DNA of 6,195 bases, taken from contig JAUNWB010000086.1 of the NCBI GenBank assembly GCA_030540535.1, positions 1 to 6,195 on the forward strand, given 5' to 3'. The position numbers and the translations under genes are program-made. Positions 5,453 to 6,195 of the stretch are shown here, in pieces (positions within the stretch are counted from its first letter, which is position 1; the number at the start of each line of letters is the position of its first letter). The DNA comes from Elusimicrobiales bacterium (GTDB lineage: Bacteria; Elusimicrobiota; Elusimicrobia; Elusimicrobiales; Elusimicrobiaceae). Below the pieces are notes generated by a model. That model had not been told where the DNA came from. It searched no databases and was given only the letters and a program-made list of their open reading frames with translations.

Positions 5453-5837
5453 AAAGTGCAGGCCCCAAAGCGGCTTTTACGTCGGCCCCCATGGGTACGG
5501 GCATGCCGGAAGCGTTCACGCACACCAGCGTGGTTTTGCCTTTGGTACACAAACGGCCGTTTTGGTTGGTGATGATGTTTTCAAACACGATTTTAATGTC
5601 CGAAATTTCCAATACTTTCGTGTCTACGTTAATCACGTCCCCGTAGCGCACGGAGAATTTATATTCCACTTCCTGCCGCGCCACCACAAAGTAAAGGCCG
5701 CGCTGCATCAATGCCGGAACGGAAAAGCCTTTTTCGGCCATGTAAAGCGTGCGGGCTTCTTCGAAATATTTTAAATAGTTGGCGTAGTAGACTACGTTGC
5801 CGCAGTCGGTATCGTGATAAAAAATGGTTTTTTGCAT
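5451..5837 (-). CDS. Hotdog-fold acyl-CoA thioesterase, YbgC/4HBT family
   Basis: The 128-residue protein is the usual size for a single hotdog domain. The family signature is near the N terminus: DTDCGNVVYYANYLKYFEEA (residues 9-28), followed by Arg29. Asp11 corresponds to the catalytic Asp of 4-hydroxybenzoyl-CoA thioesterase (Asp17 in Pseudomonas) and YbgC. The later strand, YKFSVRYGDVINVDTKV, is also typical. The enzyme hydrolyses acyl-CoA thioesters in the cytoplasm; the chain preference cannot be read. It is not beside tol-pal genes, where the E. coli homologue ybgC lies, so a general housekeeping thioesterase role is as likely as an envelope one. The ATG at 5837 has GGAG six bases upstream (5847-5844). 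It begins one base after the yjbQ-like stop, so the two genes are co-transcribed and probably coupled in translation. Confidence 0.92.
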   Translation of the reverse strand: MQKTIFYHDTDCGNVVYYANYLKYFEEARTLYMAEKGFSVPALMQRGLYFVVARQEVEYKFSVRYGDVINVDTKVLEISDIKIVFENIITNQNGRLCTKGKTTLVCVNASGMPVPMGADVKAALGPAL

Positions 5838-5838
5838 G

Positions 5839-6195
5839 TTATTCTCCGATAATTTTGATTAAAATCCGTTTGTTGCGCTGTCCGTCAAACTCGCCGTAGA
5901 AAATGGTTTCCCACGGGCCGAAATCCAACTTTCCTTCCGTTACGGCCACCACCACTTCGCGTCCCAAAAGCGTACGTTTTAAGTGTGCGTCGCCGTTGTC
6001 TTCCCCGGTCAGGTTATGCTCGTATTTGTCTATGCCGTAGGGGGCCAGGCGTTCGGTCCAGCGTAAAAAATCGGCGTGCAGGCCGCGTTCGTTGTCGTTA
6101 ATAAACACGCTGGAGGTGATGTGCATGGAGTTCACCAGGCACAGTCCCTCGCGAATGCCGCTTTTGGCCAAAGCCTCTTCCACCTGCGGCGTGAT
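5839..6195 (-). CDS. YjbQ/UPF0047 family protein (secondary thiamine-phosphate synthase-like), 5' end beyond window
   Basis: The visible 118 residues are the C-terminal part of a YjbQ-family protein (TIGR00149). The frame stays open to the right edge, where it reads [17 protein letters not shown]. Members run to about 130-140 residues, so roughly 15-20 N-terminal residues are missing. Diagnostic motifs are [16 protein letters not shown] (the conserved His and Asn-Glu region), [31 protein letters not shown] and the terminal [16 protein letters not shown]. This is the 'MHIT.SVFIND' subgroup. The biochemical role is poorly defined: E. coli YjbQ shows weak thiamine-phosphate synthase activity, and the family is sometimes named for that. 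The ATG at 6183 is internal and should not be taken as the start. It lies one base upstream of the thioesterase gene, in one operon whose promoter is off the window. Confidence 0.92.
   Translation of the reverse strand: MTPQVEEALAKSGIREGLCLVNSMHITSSVFINDNERGLHADFLRWTERLAPYGIDKYEHNLTGEDNGDAHLKRTLLGREVVVAVTEGKLDFGPWETIFYGEFDGQRNKRILIKIIGE

Overview
This 6.2 kb window looks like ordinary bacterial chromosome of roughly even base composition. The best guess at source is a gut-associated member of the Elusimicrobiota. The clues are the style of the type IV pilin-like protein (GFTLIE start, 'ALPQYQ' after the hydrophobic helix, a C-terminal cysteine pair), a lone pilin gene away from any assembly genes, and the gene order pheS-pheT-short coiled coil. 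This assignment is inference from protein style only.

Left (1-951): about 170 bases with no gene I can support lead to a TetR-family regulator (170-841). It has a good extended -10 promoter. A perfect inverted repeat, TTACC-N4-GGTAA, covers its predicted transcription start and ribosome-binding region, which suggests autorepression. A strong hairpin-plus-T terminator (868-907) ends this single-gene unit.

Centre (952-4713): a phenylalanyl-tRNA synthetase operon. pheS (alpha subunit) starts at ATG 952, seven bases after a perfect TATAAT, so its mRNA may be leaderless. pheT (beta subunit) follows after 11 bases with a clear Shine-Dalgarno. One base after pheT comes an 86-residue coiled-coil protein resembling the ZapB/DUF904 cell-division family. 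A GC-rich hairpin with a T run closes the operon.

Right-centre (4714-5452): a GC-rich segment able to form competing hairpins ends in twelve consecutive T residues, directly before a type IV pilin/pseudopilin gene (4862-5416). The T tract lies in the likely promoter spacer, so it could vary in length. The pilin's long leader peptide is encoded largely by a palindromic ATTCCGGC-N6-GCCGGAAT element of the kind that is dispersed through many bacterial genomes. This is the most striking observation: a repeat appears to have been taken into a coding sequence at a place where prepilin peptidase would remove its product.

Right (5451-6195, minus strand): a tightly packed pair, a YjbQ/UPF0047 family protein (running off the right edge) followed one base later by a hotdog-fold acyl-CoA thioesterase of the YbgC/4HBT type. 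The pair converges on the pilin gene, and the two units share a short hairpin terminator. Apart from the regulatory oddities, the genes are housekeeping in character, and I see no defence system, mobile element with a transposase, CRISPR array or tRNA/rRNA gene.
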